A stretch of 64,000 bases of DNA from Frateuria flava. Its GTDB lineage: Bacteria > Pseudomonadota > Gammaproteobacteria > Xanthomonadales > Rhodanobacteraceae. Shown here in pieces: positions 55,779-64,000 of the stretch. A program made the position numbers and the translations under genes. The DNA lies in the NCBI RefSeq assembly GCF_017837635.1, contig NZ_JAGJRS010000010.1, positions 1 to 64,000 of the forward strand, in the 5' to 3' direction. The notes beneath the pieces were generated by a model. It was not told the DNA's origin. It made no database searches and worked only from the letters and a program-made list of their open reading frames with translations. The first letter of the stretch is position 1. Every line of letters starts with the position of its first letter.

Positions 55779-55847
55779 TGCAAGCCACCGAAGTGGCCGC
55801 CTTCACTCGCCGCCATAGCGGTTTGGCCGCTGGCGGCCGGATACAGC

Positions 55848-56693
55848 TCAAGCGTTGCGGTGTCGTCCACCGTTGTCGGCATCGATCGAAACTCCCTGTG
55901 CAAGGTCCTGCCCATGGCCGAGTGCGTCCCGCACCCGCTCCAGCCAAGCCTGGACGGCGGCCGGGCTAGGCAGCGTGAACCGCGCGTGGGTCGGCTCGCG
56001 ATGGCCGACCCGCACGCTGCTGCCGCCCGCCTGATTGACCGCCTCGAAAGCGTGCTCGTCGGTGAGGTCGTCGCCCAGGTAGACCGGCGTACGGCCGGCA
56101 AAGGGCGGGTGGCGCATCAGTTCTTCCACGGCGCGGCCCTTGTCCATCCCGGCCGGCTTGAACTCCATCACCAGGTTGCCCGGCTGCAGTTCGTAGCCGG
56201 ACAGGCCGGCGGCGACCGCCTCGGCGGCTTCACGCAGGGCGGGTAGACGGTCGGGCGCGCGTCGGCAATGCAGTGCCATGGCGTGTTGCTTGTCTTCCAG
56301 CTGCACGCCATCGAGCTGCGCGGCGAGCACCTGCACGGCTGAGCGCATGCGCGCCTGGTCGGTCGGGTCGACGGCAAGCTCCCGGTGACGGCCGTCGCCA
56401 TAACGCAGCTCGTAGCCGTGCAGGCCGCCGAGCGCCCAGCCGGGGGTGTCGAACAGTCGATCGAGGTCCCTCACCCCGCGGCCGCTGACCAGGGCCAGGG
56501 CGCCACCAAGCTGGTCGTGCAGGCTTTGCAGCAGCGCCCGCAGCGCGGGCGATACACGCACGGCCGCCGGGTCGTCGGCAAACTCCAGCAGGCAGCCGTC
56601 CACGTCGAGGAACAGGGCCCAGCGCTGGTCCGGCCGGGGCAAGGGTGGCGCCGGCAAGGGGGCGCTCACGCTGGCGGGCTTGGATGAAGACAT
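55848..56693 (-). CDS. otsB: Trehalose-6-phosphate phosphatase OtsB
   Basis: 281 residues, HAD phosphatase: FLDVDGCLLEF (nucleophile D), LVSGRGVRDLDRL, LVMEFKPAGMDKGRAV (Lys) and YLGDDLTDEHAFEAVN (metal site). It converts trehalose-6-P to trehalose. The substrate-binding cap lies at about 110-195. First gene of otsB-otsA. The start at 56693 is taken as the most upstream sensible one; a Pro-rich N-terminus makes a later start possible. Confidence 0.95.
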   Translation of the reverse strand: MSSSKPASVSAPLPAPPLPRPDQRWALFLDVDGCLLEFADDPAAVRVSPALRALLQSLHDQLGGALALVSGRGVRDLDRLFDTPGWALGGLHGYELRYGDGRHRELAVDPTDQARMRSAVQVLAAQLDGVQLEDKQHAMALHCRRAPDRLPALREAAEAVAAGLSGYELQPGNLVMEFKPAGMDKGRAVEELMRHPPFAGRTPVYLGDDLTDEHAFEAVNQAGGSSVRVGHREPTHARFTLPSPAAVQAWLERVRDALGHGQDLAQGVSIDADNGGRHRNA

Positions 56694-56779
56694 CCACGCA
56701 AGACTAGCAAAGGTGGCGTGAAAGGCCGGGCCACGAGAGGAAACGCACGTCCGGTTGCCCCCATCCGTCTGTCGGTATT

Positions 56780-56886
56780 TTCAACCTTGCACGGGCGAAG
56801 GCGCACGAGGACGGGATGCGCCAGGCAGCAATCCTTCCCCCGTCCACCGGGCCGTGCCCGAAGGGCGGATGGGCGAAGCCTGGGGG
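56780..56886. repeat. CTTCCCCCGT-type palindromic repeat (reversed copy)
   Basis: ACGGGCGAAGG ... CCTTCCCCCGTCC and CCGTGCCCGAAGGGCGGATGGGCGAAGC. The last segment is the reverse complement of GCTTCCCCCATCCGCCCTTCGG near 39537, with small changes. It sits between otsB and the convergent corC-like gene. Confidence 0.8.
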
Positions 56887-56894
56887 AAACCCGC

Positions 56895-58217
56895 CTACTG
56901 CTCGTCGTCCGCCGCCTCGATGCGCGGCGCCGGGGTCACCAGCAGCTTGTCGATGCGCGCGCCGTCCAGGTCGACCACCTCGAAGCGGATGCCGCGCCAG
57001 GCGAACACTTCGCCCACCTGCGGGATGTGGCCCAGCGCAGTCATCACCATGCCGGCGGCGGTGCGGAATTCGTGCTCTTCCTCTCCGGGTAGGCGCTCGA
57101 CGTGCAGCAGTTCGCGCAGGTCCTCGGTGGAGAGCGAGCCGTCGATCAGCCAGCTGCCGTCCTCGCGGGGCACGATCGGCGGATGCTCCTCGTTGCCACC
57201 GTGGCCGAGCTGGCTGGCGCCGACCACCGCCGCGAGCAGGTCGTTGAGCGTGACCAGCCCCTCGATGTCGCCGTACTCGTCCACCACCAGCGCCATCGGC
57301 GTCTCGGCGTCGCGGAATTCTTCCAGCAGGTCCATCGCGCGTGCGGTGGCGGGAACGTACAGCGGCTTGGCCAACTGGCGGAAAAGCTCAGGCGTGCCGC
57401 CAGTCATGCCGCCGATCAGGCTCTTGACCTCCAGCACGCCGACCACGTCGCTCTCGTCCCCCTGGTACACCGGGTAGCGCGAGTAGGGGGTTTCGCGCAT
57501 GACTTCGATGTTCTCCTCGCGCGAGGCCGACTGGTCCAGCCAGGCGATGCGCATGCGCGGGGTCATCACGCTGTCGACCGTGCGGTCGCCCAGGCGCAGC
57601 ACGCGGTTGACCATGTTGTGCTCGTCGGCATCGAGCACGCCCTGTTCGGCGCTTTCGGCGACCAGCAGGCGGATTTCTTCTTCGGTGACCCGGCCGCTGC
57701 CCTGGTCGTTCACCCGCAGCAGCTTCAGCAGCAGCCCGCTGGAGCGGTTGAGCAGCCAGACGAACGGGCCGGTCAGTCGGGCCAGGAAAAGCATCGGCAT
57801 CGCCACGAAGCCGGAAAGCCGCTCCGGCGCCGACAGCGCCAGTCGTTTGGGCAGCAATTCGCCGATCACGATCTGGATGTAGGAGATCACCACGAAGCCC
57901 AGAACGATGCCCAGCCCATGCGCATAAGGCGCCAGCCAGGTCATCTGGCCGCCCTGGAGCAACTGGGCGAAACGGTCGCCCAGCCGGTCGCCGGCCAGCG
58001 CGCCGGTGATCAGCATCACCAGCGTGATGCCCACCTGCACGGTCGAGAGGAAGTGTTCGGGCGCCTCGGCATGGCGCAGCGCCACGCGGGCGCGTCGGCT
58101 GCCCTGGGCCATCTGCTTGAGGCGGCTCTTGCGCGAGGTGACCAGCGCCATTTCCGACAACGCAAAAAAGCCGTTGAAAACCGACAGAAGGATGACGAGC
58201 GCGATATCGGTCAGCAT
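56895..58217 (-). CDS. CNNM/CorC (HlyC, TlyC-type) family membrane protein
   Basis: 440 residues. A DUF21 (CNNM) membrane domain with four helices (about 1-190; VFNGFFALSEMALVTSRKSRL) is followed by two CBS domains (about 205-325; VMTPRMRIAWLDQSA and EYGDIEGLVTLNDLLAAVVG). A C-terminal CorC_HlyC domain comes last (about 350-430). Relatives export Mg2+ or Na+/Mg2+; the old name haemolysin is misleading. The ATG at 58217 is chosen as it starts the first helix. It is divergent from the DUF47 gene, with 165 bases between. Confidence 0.93.
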   Translation of the reverse strand: MLTDIALVILLSVFNGFFALSEMALVTSRKSRLKQMAQGSRRARVALRHAEAPEHFLSTVQVGITLVMLITGALAGDRLGDRFAQLLQGGQMTWLAPYAHGLGIVLGFVVISYIQIVIGELLPKRLALSAPERLSGFVAMPMLFLARLTGPFVWLLNRSSGLLLKLLRVNDQGSGRVTEEEIRLLVAESAEQGVLDADEHNMVNRVLRLGDRTVDSVMTPRMRIAWLDQSASREENIEVMRETPYSRYPVYQGDESDVVGVLEVKSLIGGMTGGTPELFRQLAKPLYVPATARAMDLLEEFRDAETPMALVVDEYGDIEGLVTLNDLLAAVVGASQLGHGGNEEHPPIVPREDGSWLIDGSLSTEDLRELLHVERLPGEEEHEFRTAAGMVMTALGHIPQVGEVFAWRGIRFEVVDLDGARIDKLLVTPAPRIEAADDEQ

Positions 58218-58382
58218 CGCGGCGGGTGACTTCGGGGTCGCATGGGTGCGCAGTGTACGGGATGGCCGGCACGCCCGCAGCGGCGCGTGCATGGGTGGTG
58301 AAGGCGCCTTTCTGCCGCTGCCGCGGTGCCTCCTGTAACATGTTGCCGGTTTGAACCCACACTTCGGCTTCCAGGCACGCGC

Positions 58383-59012
58383 ATGTTTTCACTGCAGACG
58401 ATTTTCGGTAAGGGCGACAAGTTCTACGGCCTGCTTGAACAGAGTGCCGAAGCCGCCCACGGCAGCGCCACGGCGCTGCACCAGATGCTCGCCAACCGGG
58501 AGCGGGCACCGGTGATGGCCGATTTCACCGGTGCGCGTGCCCGCGAGAAGGCGCTTGCCGCCCAGATCAGCGAGGAACTGGTCAACACCTTCGTTACCGC
58601 GCTGGATCGCGAAGACATCGAGGCGCTCAATTCGGCGCTTTACAAGATCCCCAAGACGGTGGAGAAGTTCGCCGAGCGTTTCGCCATCGTGGGCGAGCGC
58701 GTGGCCGACGTGGATTTCGCCCAGCGCGCATGCGTGCTGGAGGAGTCCACCGCGGTCGTCGGCGAGATGATCGGCGAGTTGCGCCGCGGCCTGCGCATCG
58801 ATCCGGTCAGGAAGCTGCAGGATCGCCTGCAGGCGCTGGAATCCGAGGGCGACCGCATGCTGCTGGCCCCTTACCGCTCGCTGTACATCGAAGGCCATGA
58901 CGCAATGAAGGCGATGCTCGCCAAGGACCTGTTCGAGCTGATCGAGAAGGCGATCGACAAGTGCCGTGACGTCGGCAACATCGTCTATTCGATCGTCCTG
59001 AAGAACTCCTAA
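58383..59012 (+). CDS. DUF47 (PhoU-like) phosphate transport regulator
   Basis: 209 residues, helical, DUF47/PhoU-related: MFSLQTIFGKGDKFYGLLEQSAEAA, then TALDREDIEALNSALYKIPKTVEKFAERF, a metal-binding helix of this family. It precedes pit by 12 bases. In other bacteria DUF47-Pit pairs control low-affinity phosphate uptake; the Pit permease works only with its DUF47 partner in some. Cytoplasmic. Confidence 0.93.
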   Translation: MFSLQTIFGKGDKFYGLLEQSAEAAHGSATALHQMLANRERAPVMADFTGARAREKALAAQISEELVNTFVTALDREDIEALNSALYKIPKTVEKFAERFAIVGERVADVDFAQRACVLEESTAVVGEMIGELRRGLRIDPVRKLQDRLQALESEGDRMLLAPYRSLYIEGHDAMKAMLAKDLFELIEKAIDKCRDVGNIVYSIVLKNS

Positions 59013-59024
59013 GGCCTAACGCAG

Positions 59025-60152
59025 ATGAGCCTCGGCCTGGTCTTCGCGGTGGTGCTGATCGCACTCGCCTTCACCTACATCAACGGTTTCCACGACACCG
59101 CCAACTCGATCGCCACGGTGGTGGCGACCAAGGTGCTCAGTCCCGGCCAGGCGGTGTTGCTGGCCGCGGTGACCAACCTCATCGGTGCGTTGTGGGGCAC
59201 CGCGGTGGCCAAGACCATCGCCGCCGGCCTGATCGACACGCACGTGGTCGATGCCGGTCCGCAATTGCTGATCTGCGCGCTGCTGGCCGCCACGGTGTGG
59301 AACCTGATCACCTGGTGGCTGGGCCTGCCCTCCAGTTCGAGCCATGCGCTGGTCGGTGCGCTGGTCGGCGCGGCGATCGCGTCGGCAGGCGACAACTTCG
59401 GCGCGGTGATCTGGTCCGAGGGTGGTGCGCACTGGTGGGCCGGCAAGGGCGTGATCCCCAAGGTGGTCGTGCCGATGGTGATATCGCCACTGATGGGCTT
59501 CATCATCGGTTTCGCGCTGATGGGCGCGCTCTATGCGCTGTTCGCCTGGCTGGCCAACCGCAAGGGCGGGTTGCAGCGGCTCGGCCGCACGCCCTTCGTC
59601 AATGCGTTCTTCGGCAAGGCGCAGATCGTTTCGGCCAGCGCCATGGGCCTGGCGCACGGCATGAACGACGCACAGAAGAGCATGGGCATCATCGCGCTTG
59701 CGCTGGCCGGCGGTACCGCCGCGGGGCAACTGGACCACCTGCCGCACTGGCTGGGCTTCCTGCGCATCGCCGGATCCGCCGAAGGCGGCTTCAACGTGCC
59801 GGCGTGGGTGGCGGTGGTTTGCGCGCTGACCATGGCGGCAGGTACCGCCGGCGGCGGTTGGCGCATCATCAAGACGCTCGGCCACAAGATGGTCAAGCTG
59901 CATCCGATCAACGGTTTCGCCGCCGAGGGCAGTTCGGCGGCCGTCATCCTCACCGCATCGGCGTTCGGCATCCCCGTGTCGACCACGCACAACGTGTCGG
60001 CGTCGATCATGGGCGTGGGCGCGGCAAAGCGCTTCAACGCGATCCGCTGGTCGGTGGTCGAGCGCATGGTGTGGGCGTGGATCCTGACGCTGCCGGTCAC
60101 CGCGTTGCTCGCTTACGGCTTCGTGCGGCTGTTGCAGGTCTTCGCGCACTGA
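59025..60152 (+). CDS. pitA: Low-affinity inorganic phosphate transporter Pit
   Basis: 375 residues, about ten membrane helices. The two PiT signatures are NGFHDTANSIATVVATKVLSPGQAV at the N-terminus and GMNDAQKSMGIIALAL (about 215) in the second half, with SSSHALVGALVGAA. It imports phosphate complexed to metal with protons, here without a long cytoplasmic loop. Translated with the DUF47 partner. A REP-like element follows the stop. Confidence 0.95.
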   Translation: MSLGLVFAVVLIALAFTYINGFHDTANSIATVVATKVLSPGQAVLLAAVTNLIGALWGTAVAKTIAAGLIDTHVVDAGPQLLICALLAATVWNLITWWLGLPSSSSHALVGALVGAAIASAGDNFGAVIWSEGGAHWWAGKGVIPKVVVPMVISPLMGFIIGFALMGALYALFAWLANRKGGLQRLGRTPFVNAFFGKAQIVSASAMGLAHGMNDAQKSMGIIALALAGGTAAGQLDHLPHWLGFLRIAGSAEGGFNVPAWVAVVCALTMAAGTAGGGWRIIKTLGHKMVKLHPINGFAAEGSSAAVILTASAFGIPVSTTHNVSASIMGVGAAKRFNAIRWSVVERMVWAWILTLPVTALLAYGFVRLLQVFAH

Positions 60153-60167
60153 CCGGCATCGCATCGC

Positions 60168-60238
60168 GGAAGCCCGCTTGCGGGCGATGGATTTGCTGGA
60201 TGGGCGAAGAGCATTGCCCGTAAGCGGGCTCCTGCGGG
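60168..60238. repeat. REP-like palindrome (CCCGCTTGCGGGCGAT family)
   Basis: AAGCCCGCTTGCGGGCGATGG and GCATTGCCCGTAAGCGGGCTCCTGCGG, about 20 bases apart. Third copy in the window (with 12159 and 23634), here between pit and a convergent gene. Confidence 0.88.
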
Positions 60239-60248
60239 TAGCCCTTTG

Positions 60249-60653
60249 TCAGAAGCTGTCGCCACCGCTGGCGATGATCTGCTCAAGCTGATCGCCCAAC
60301 AGGCCCAGCTCGCCGATCAATCGCTCGAGCTCGCCGCTATCGAGAAACTCGTAGGGGCGGTTTTCGCACAGGTGCAGGAAGGGCGAGCCATCCAGGTCCG
60401 CCACGGCGAGGAAACCGGTGCGCTGCTCCCAGTTGAAGCGCAGGCAGCGGCGCGGGTCGGTGCCGGCCAGCGGGCCGATCGGCGTGGACAGGCGCAGGTA
60501 GCGCCGGCCGCTTTCGTCCTCCAGTTCGGCCAGGTAGATGCCCTGGTGGCGGCCGAGCGGCAGCGCCAGATCGAAGCTGATCAGGTAGGGGTCGTTCTGT
60601 CGCAACGCGTACTGGCTGCCGACGTGGGAACGCACGGCTTCGAAATGGCGCAT
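60249..60653 (-). CDS. Conserved hypothetical protein (134 residues)
   Basis: I do not recognise it with certainty. It is soluble, without signal peptide. Strands YLISFDLALP, YLAELEDESGRRYLRLSTPIGPL and GFLAVADLDGSPFLHLCENRPYEFL are followed by a C-terminal helix (ELERLIGELGLLGDQLEQII). This order resembles the YbjN/type III chaperone-like fold, but the match is by eye. Convergent with pit and divergent from the alkyltransferase-like gene. The ATG at 60653 is the likely start; upstream codons in frame run into the neighbouring gene. Confidence 0.75.
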   Translation of the reverse strand: MRHFEAVRSHVGSQYALRQNDPYLISFDLALPLGRHQGIYLAELEDESGRRYLRLSTPIGPLAGTDPRRCLRFNWEQRTGFLAVADLDGSPFLHLCENRPYEFLDSGELERLIGELGLLGDQLEQIIASGGDSF

Positions 60654-60716
60654 GGCGGACTCCTTGATGCGGTCCCGATGGTAACCTCCCGCCGCATCGT
60701 GCCCAAGTGACGAGCC

Positions 60717-61055
60717 ATGCAGGAAAGCCACGCCCGTGTCTACGCCGCCATCGCCGCCATCCCGCGCGGACGCGTCGCCAGCTATGGTGCGATTGCCGCC
60801 CGCGCGGGACTGCCGGGGCGCGCGCGGCTGGTCGGCAAGTTGTTGGGCGAGACGCCCGAAGGGATGGAACTGCCGTGGTATCGCGTGTTGCGTGCGAGCG
60901 GCCACGTGGCGTTGCCGCCGGGCAGCCGTGGCTTCCGCGAACAGTGTCGCCTGCTGCGCGCCGAAGGCGTCGAGGTGATCAACGGCCGCGTGCCGCTGTC
61001 GCGCTTCGGGCTGGATGCGGACCTGGACCGCGCGCTTTGGGGCATGCCCGTGTAG
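60717..61055 (+). CDS. Alkyltransferase-like protein (ATL/YbaZ)
   Basis: 112 residues with the MGMT DNA-binding fold: IPRGRVASYGAIAARAGLPGRARLVGKLL. The active-site block reads PWYRVL with W54 in place of the alkyl-accepting Cys (PCHRV). ATL proteins bind O6-alkylguanine without repairing it and pass the lesion to nucleotide excision repair. The short form without an N-terminal domain is typical. It stands divergent from the 60249-60653 gene; a palindrome separates it from recQ. Confidence 0.92.
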   Translation: MQESHARVYAAIAAIPRGRVASYGAIAARAGLPGRARLVGKLLGETPEGMELPWYRVLRASGHVALPPGSRGFREQCRLLRAEGVEVINGRVPLSRFGLDADLDRALWGMPV

Positions 61056-61086
61056 GGCTGCAGTCCACCGCCGGAAGGCGGAGGGC

Positions 61087-61105
61087 GGTGGGCTGAAAGC
61101 CCACC
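61087..61105. repeat. GGTGGGCTGAAAGCCCACC palindrome
   Basis: An 8-bp stem with GAA loop, 30 bases after the ATL stop. Family members at 19671, 28475 and 49230. Confidence 0.8.
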
Positions 61106-61195
61106 TTGCACTGCCGGCGACCTACAGTTGCTTCCGGCTTTGCCTACCGCCGACAGCGTGCGTCGCGGACGGGCGCGAAACGCCGCTTTGATAGC

Positions 61196-63019
61196 ATGCA
61201 CGCGATGTCCACCCGCGCCCTCGATCTCCTCCACAGCGTCTTCGGTTACGCCAGCTTCCGCGGCCAGCAGGAAGCCATCGTGCACGCGGTGGCCGAAGGC
61301 GGCGACGCGCTGGTGCTGATGCCCACCGGCGGCGGCAAGTCGCTGTGCTACCAGATTCCCGCGTTGCTGCGACCCGGCACCGCCATCGTCGTCTCGCCGC
61401 TGATCGCGCTGATGCAGGACCAGGTCGACGCTTTGCGCGAAGCCGGCGTGGCCGCTGCGTACCTCAACTCCAGCCTGGAGGCCGAGGACCAGCGCGAGGT
61501 CGAGCGGCGGTTGTTGGCCGGCGGCCTCAAACTGCTCTACGTGGCTCCGGAGCGACTGCTCACGGCGCGCTTCCTGGGGTTGCTCGAACGGATCGACGTG
61601 GGCCTGTTCGCCATCGACGAGGCGCATTGCGTCTCGCAATGGGGTCACGACTTCCGCCCGGAATACCGCGAGCTTGCGGTGCTGGCCGAACGGTTTCCGC
61701 AGGTTCCGCGCATTGCGCTCACGGCCACCGCGGACCCTCGCACGCGCGAGGAGATCGTCGAGCGCCTCGGCCTGGGTCGGGCGCACCAGTTCGTTTCCAG
61801 TTTCGACCGGCCCAATATCCGCTACCGCGTGACGCTCAAGCACAACCCGCGCACGCAGCTGATGCAGTTTCTCGATGGCCATCGCGGCGAGGCCGGCATC
61901 GTCTACGCGCTGAGCCGCAAGAAGGTCGACGACACCGCCGCCTGGCTGGCCGAAGCGGGGATCGAAGCCCTGCCGTACCACGCGGGGCTGGATGCGCGAA
62001 CCCGCGCGGCCAACCAGCAGCGCTTCCTGCGCGAGGACGGCGTGGTGATGGTGGCCACGGTCGCCTTCGGCATGGGCATCGACAAACCCGACGTGCGCTT
62101 CGTCGCCCACCTGGATCTGCCCCGTTCGATGGAGGGCTACTACCAGGAGACCGGGCGCGCCGGTCGCGACAGCCTGCCGGCCGAGGCCTGGATGATCTAC
62201 GGCCTGTCCGACGTGGTGACGATGAGCCAGATGATCGCCCAGTCCGATTCGGCCGACGAACGCAAGCGCATCGAACGGCAGAAGCTCGAAGGCCTGCTCG
62301 CCTTCGCCGAGGCCACGCGCTGCCGGCGCGAACTGCTGCTGGGCGCTTTCGGCGAGGACTTCCAGGGACCTTGCGGCAACTGCGACAACTGCCTGGAGCC
62401 GCCGAAAACCTGGGACGCCACCGTTCCCGCGCAGAAGGCGCTCTCGGCCGTCTACCGCAGCGGCCAGCGTTTCGGCGCCGGCCACGTGATCGACATCCTG
62501 CGCGGCATCGAAGGCGAGCGCATGCGCCAACTGGGACATGAGCGCCTGACCACCTTCGGCATCGGTGCGGACATGGACGAGAAGGGCTGGCGCTCGGTGT
62601 TCCGTCAGTTGCTCGCCGCCGGCCTGCTGGAAGCCGATGCCGAGGGCTACGGCACGCTGCGCCTCACGCCCGCCAGCCGGGCCGTGCTGACCGGCGGCCA
62701 ACGGGTGCTGCTGCGCGAGGACGCCCGCCCCGTGCGCAGTGCCCGTCGACGCCGCGACAGCCAACTCGTGACCGGTACCAGCCTGGGCATCGAAGCCTAC
62801 GAACAGCCGCTGTGGGATGCCCTGCGCGGGCTGCGCACCCGGCTGGCCAAGCAGCAGGGCGTGCCGCCGTACGTGGTGTTCCACGACGCCACGCTGCTGG
62901 CCATGCTGCGCGCCATGCCCGCCAACGAAGACGAACTGGCGGACGTCAGCGGCGTGGGCGAGGCCAAGTTGAAGCGCTACGGGCGCGATTTCCTCGCGGT
63001 CATCAACGCGCCGGGATAG
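61196..63019 (+). CDS. recQ: ATP-dependent DNA helicase RecQ
   Basis: 607 residues. Helicase motifs are [16 protein letters not shown] (Walker A), [17 protein letters not shown] (DEAH and aromatic-rich loop) and QETGRAGRD (motif VI). The RQC zinc site is in [25 protein letters not shown], and an HRDC domain (about 525-605, ending [14 protein letters not shown]) closes the protein. It unwinds DNA 3'-5' in RecF-pathway repair and fork restart. Either ATG 61196 or 61205 may be used; the first was taken. Confidence 0.96.
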   Translation: MHAMSTRALDLLHSVFGYASFRGQQEAIVHAVAEGGDALVLMPTGGGKSLCYQIPALLRPGTAIVVSPLIALMQDQVDALREAGVAAAYLNSSLEAEDQREVERRLLAGGLKLLYVAPERLLTARFLGLLERIDVGLFAIDEAHCVSQWGHDFRPEYRELAVLAERFPQVPRIALTATADPRTREEIVERLGLGRAHQFVSSFDRPNIRYRVTLKHNPRTQLMQFLDGHRGEAGIVYALSRKKVDDTAAWLAEAGIEALPYHAGLDARTRAANQQRFLREDGVVMVATVAFGMGIDKPDVRFVAHLDLPRSMEGYYQETGRAGRDSLPAEAWMIYGLSDVVTMSQMIAQSDSADERKRIERQKLEGLLAFAEATRCRRELLLGAFGEDFQGPCGNCDNCLEPPKTWDATVPAQKALSAVYRSGQRFGAGHVIDILRGIEGERMRQLGHERLTTFGIGADMDEKGWRSVFRQLLAAGLLEADAEGYGTLRLTPASRAVLTGGQRVLLREDARPVRSARRRRDSQLVTGTSLGIEAYEQPLWDALRGLRTRLAKQQGVPPYVVFHDATLLAMLRAMPANEDELADVSGVGEAKLKRYGRDFLAVINAPG

Positions 63020-63355
63020 GGCCGTGCCGGCACGGTAGGCCCTGGCCTGCAGCGTGCCGTGCAAGCGGCCTCTACGCCGATTTCACGCATTGGCGCACGG
63101 TTCAACCGGGCCGATCCCCCGCAAGTCGGGATGGACACCTTTGATCACGCTGCCAGGCAGTGGGCCTGCGACGAAATGGTCGGGCCGGACGTGACGTTTC
63201 GGTGGTGCACTGCGTTGCAGGACGGCATCCGTCTGGCCCGTTGGACCGAGCACGCCGCCGCCGGAGTCGAGGCTGCCCAGCCGGCGGTTTCATCCGCCGA
63301 TGGAAGGTGGTCGAGTCCGGCGTCCTTCCACCGATATCGACGATATTTCAGTAGC
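63020..63355. other. Intergenic after recQ; possible remnant open frame
   Basis: No assured gene. A + strand frame from ATG 63131 to 63388 reads MDTFDHAARQWACDEMVGPD, faintly like the start of IS4-type transposases. It then loses any likeness and runs over the MliC gene on the other strand, so at most it is a fragment. Confidence 0.4.
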
Positions 63356-63676
63356 TTACCGTGCCTGGCAGGCGACACCAGGCGCTGAGGCCACCGTTTC
63401 ACCGGGCTGTAGCGGCGCCAGCCAGGCGTCGTGCATGCCCTTGGTCCACCACTGCCAGCCCTCGCCCACGTAGCGCGCCCCGCTGGCCGACATCGCGACC
63501 GTGAGCCGGTAGGGAGCCCCGTCGATCGCCAGCCGGACGTGGTCGGCGTCCCCATAGGTGGCCTTCACCGCGCGACCGTCGCTGCACCGGTAAGTGGCCT
63601 CGGTACTGGGCCGAGGCGGCTGGCAGGCGGCCGGCAGAAGGGTGGCCAAGGCCAGCAGAAGGCGGGAAGGGTGCAT
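63356..63676 (-). CDS. MliC family lysozyme inhibitor lipoprotein
   Basis: 106 residues. A lipoprotein signal peptide (LLPAAC, lipobox C18) precedes a small beta-barrel of the MliC type: TYRCSDGRAVKATYG, YRLTVAMSASGARYVGEGWQWWTKG and a final Cys (APGVAC) that can pair with the first. MliC proteins block C-type lysozyme; the SASGARY loop is the one that enters the lysozyme active site. Anchored in the outer or inner membrane. Divergent from the gene at 63802. Confidence 0.9.
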   Translation of the reverse strand: MHPSRLLLALATLLPAACQPPRPSTEATYRCSDGRAVKATYGDADHVRLAIDGAPYRLTVAMSASGARYVGEGWQWWTKGMHDAWLAPLQPGETVASAPGVACQAR

Positions 63677-63801
63677 CGGCTTCTCCTTCGCTTTGTGAAC
63701 ACGGTCGCGCTCCGGGGGTGTAAAGATGCGGCGCGGGCGTCCCCATGCCTTGATGACAGACGCTTGGTTATAGTGCGCGGATATCCCACCGAGGCATATC
63801 G

Positions 63802-64000
63802 ATGGACAGCCCTGGCCAGACTCCCGTTCTTTCCCACTCCAAGCGATCGTCCGGACCGCAGGGAACCCGGCTGTTCTCCGCCGAGGAACTGCGGCAGGTC
63901 GCCCGGGAAGCCGCCCCGGTCCTGCTCGGCCGCGCCAGCGCCGCCGCTCCGGTGCTGGAGGGCGCCACCGGCGAGCTCCAGGGCCAGCGGATCTCCCTGC
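63802..64000 (+). CDS. 5' part of a possible FHA-domain protein (runs off the window)
   Basis: 66 codons are visible. GAGG lies 8 bases before the ATG. After a Ser/Gly-rich start comes TRLFSAEELRQVAREAAPVLLGRA, then APVLEGATGELQGQRISL. The latter looks like the opening strands of a forkhead-associated domain, which binds phosphothreonine; too little is seen to be sure. Confidence 0.5.
   Translation, partial: MDSPGQTPVLSHSKRSSGPQGTRLFSAEELRQVAREAAPVLLGRASAAAPVLEGATGELQGQRISL

Overview
This window reads as chromosomal DNA of a high-GC gammaproteobacterium. The gene order (rpoN-hpf-hprK-rapZ-PTS; lptB-lptA-lptC-kdsC-kdsD next to a BolA-like gene and murA), the lysine-tailed H-NS-like gene and the many short palindromic intergenic repeats suggest the Xanthomonadales, most likely a Rhodanobacteraceae member (Rhodanobacter/Dyella/Luteibacter type). 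That placement is inference from gene content and repeat style, not from a marker gene. No rRNA, tRNA or CRISPR array was found.

Bases 1 to about 7490 are an accessory region with more mixed base composition than the rest. It holds a DUF2188 protein, a GNAT acetyltransferase and an unrecognised 299-residue protein with a HEPN-like Rx4H motif. An H-NS-like gene follows, cut in two by an intact IS3-family (IS407-group) element with a 4-bp target duplication. Then comes a CBASS anti-phage module: a two-TM SAVED effector on the + strand facing a CD-NTase/E2-like pair on the - strand. The E2 without E1 or JAB partners indicates a type II-short CBASS.

Bases 7.5 to 20.6 kb are core genome. On the - strand, rpoN-hpf is followed after a terminator by hprK-rapZ-EIIA(Man)-ptsH-ptsI, a regulatory phosphotransfer chain with no sugar permease. 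Next are lptB-lptA-lptC-kdsC-kdsD (LPS transport and Kdo synthesis), divergent from an IbaG/BolA gene and murA (peptidoglycan precursor).

Bases 20.6 to 31.5 kb hold purN/purM, a DUF2066 exported protein, an AI-2E family permease and hda (replication control). They also hold three tandem KGG stress proteins, suhB, trmJ, and a divergent oxyR / ahpC-ahpD peroxide module with a recognisable OxyR site between them.

Bases 31.6 to 43.8 kb hold an exported M1 aminopeptidase, an unrecognised 1338-residue membrane protein overlapping prmC, dxs, a small membrane protein, an HNH endonuclease and a SapC-family protein. From 43.8 to 49.2 kb there is a TolC/adaptor/RND efflux operon of heavy-metal type.

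Bases 49.3 to 64 kb are housekeeping and accessory metabolism: a Gfa protein, a CPBP protease, GNAT, a decayed RidA-like gene, a HAD phosphatase, an alpha-amino-acid ester hydrolase, otsB-otsA (trehalose), a CorC/HlyC protein, DUF47-Pit phosphate transport, an alkyltransferase-like DNA repair protein, recQ, an MliC-type lysozyme inhibitor and the start of a possible FHA protein. Five families of short palindromic repeats sit between genes. In places they reach into coding ends, supplying the C-terminus of IbaG and flanking the murA start.
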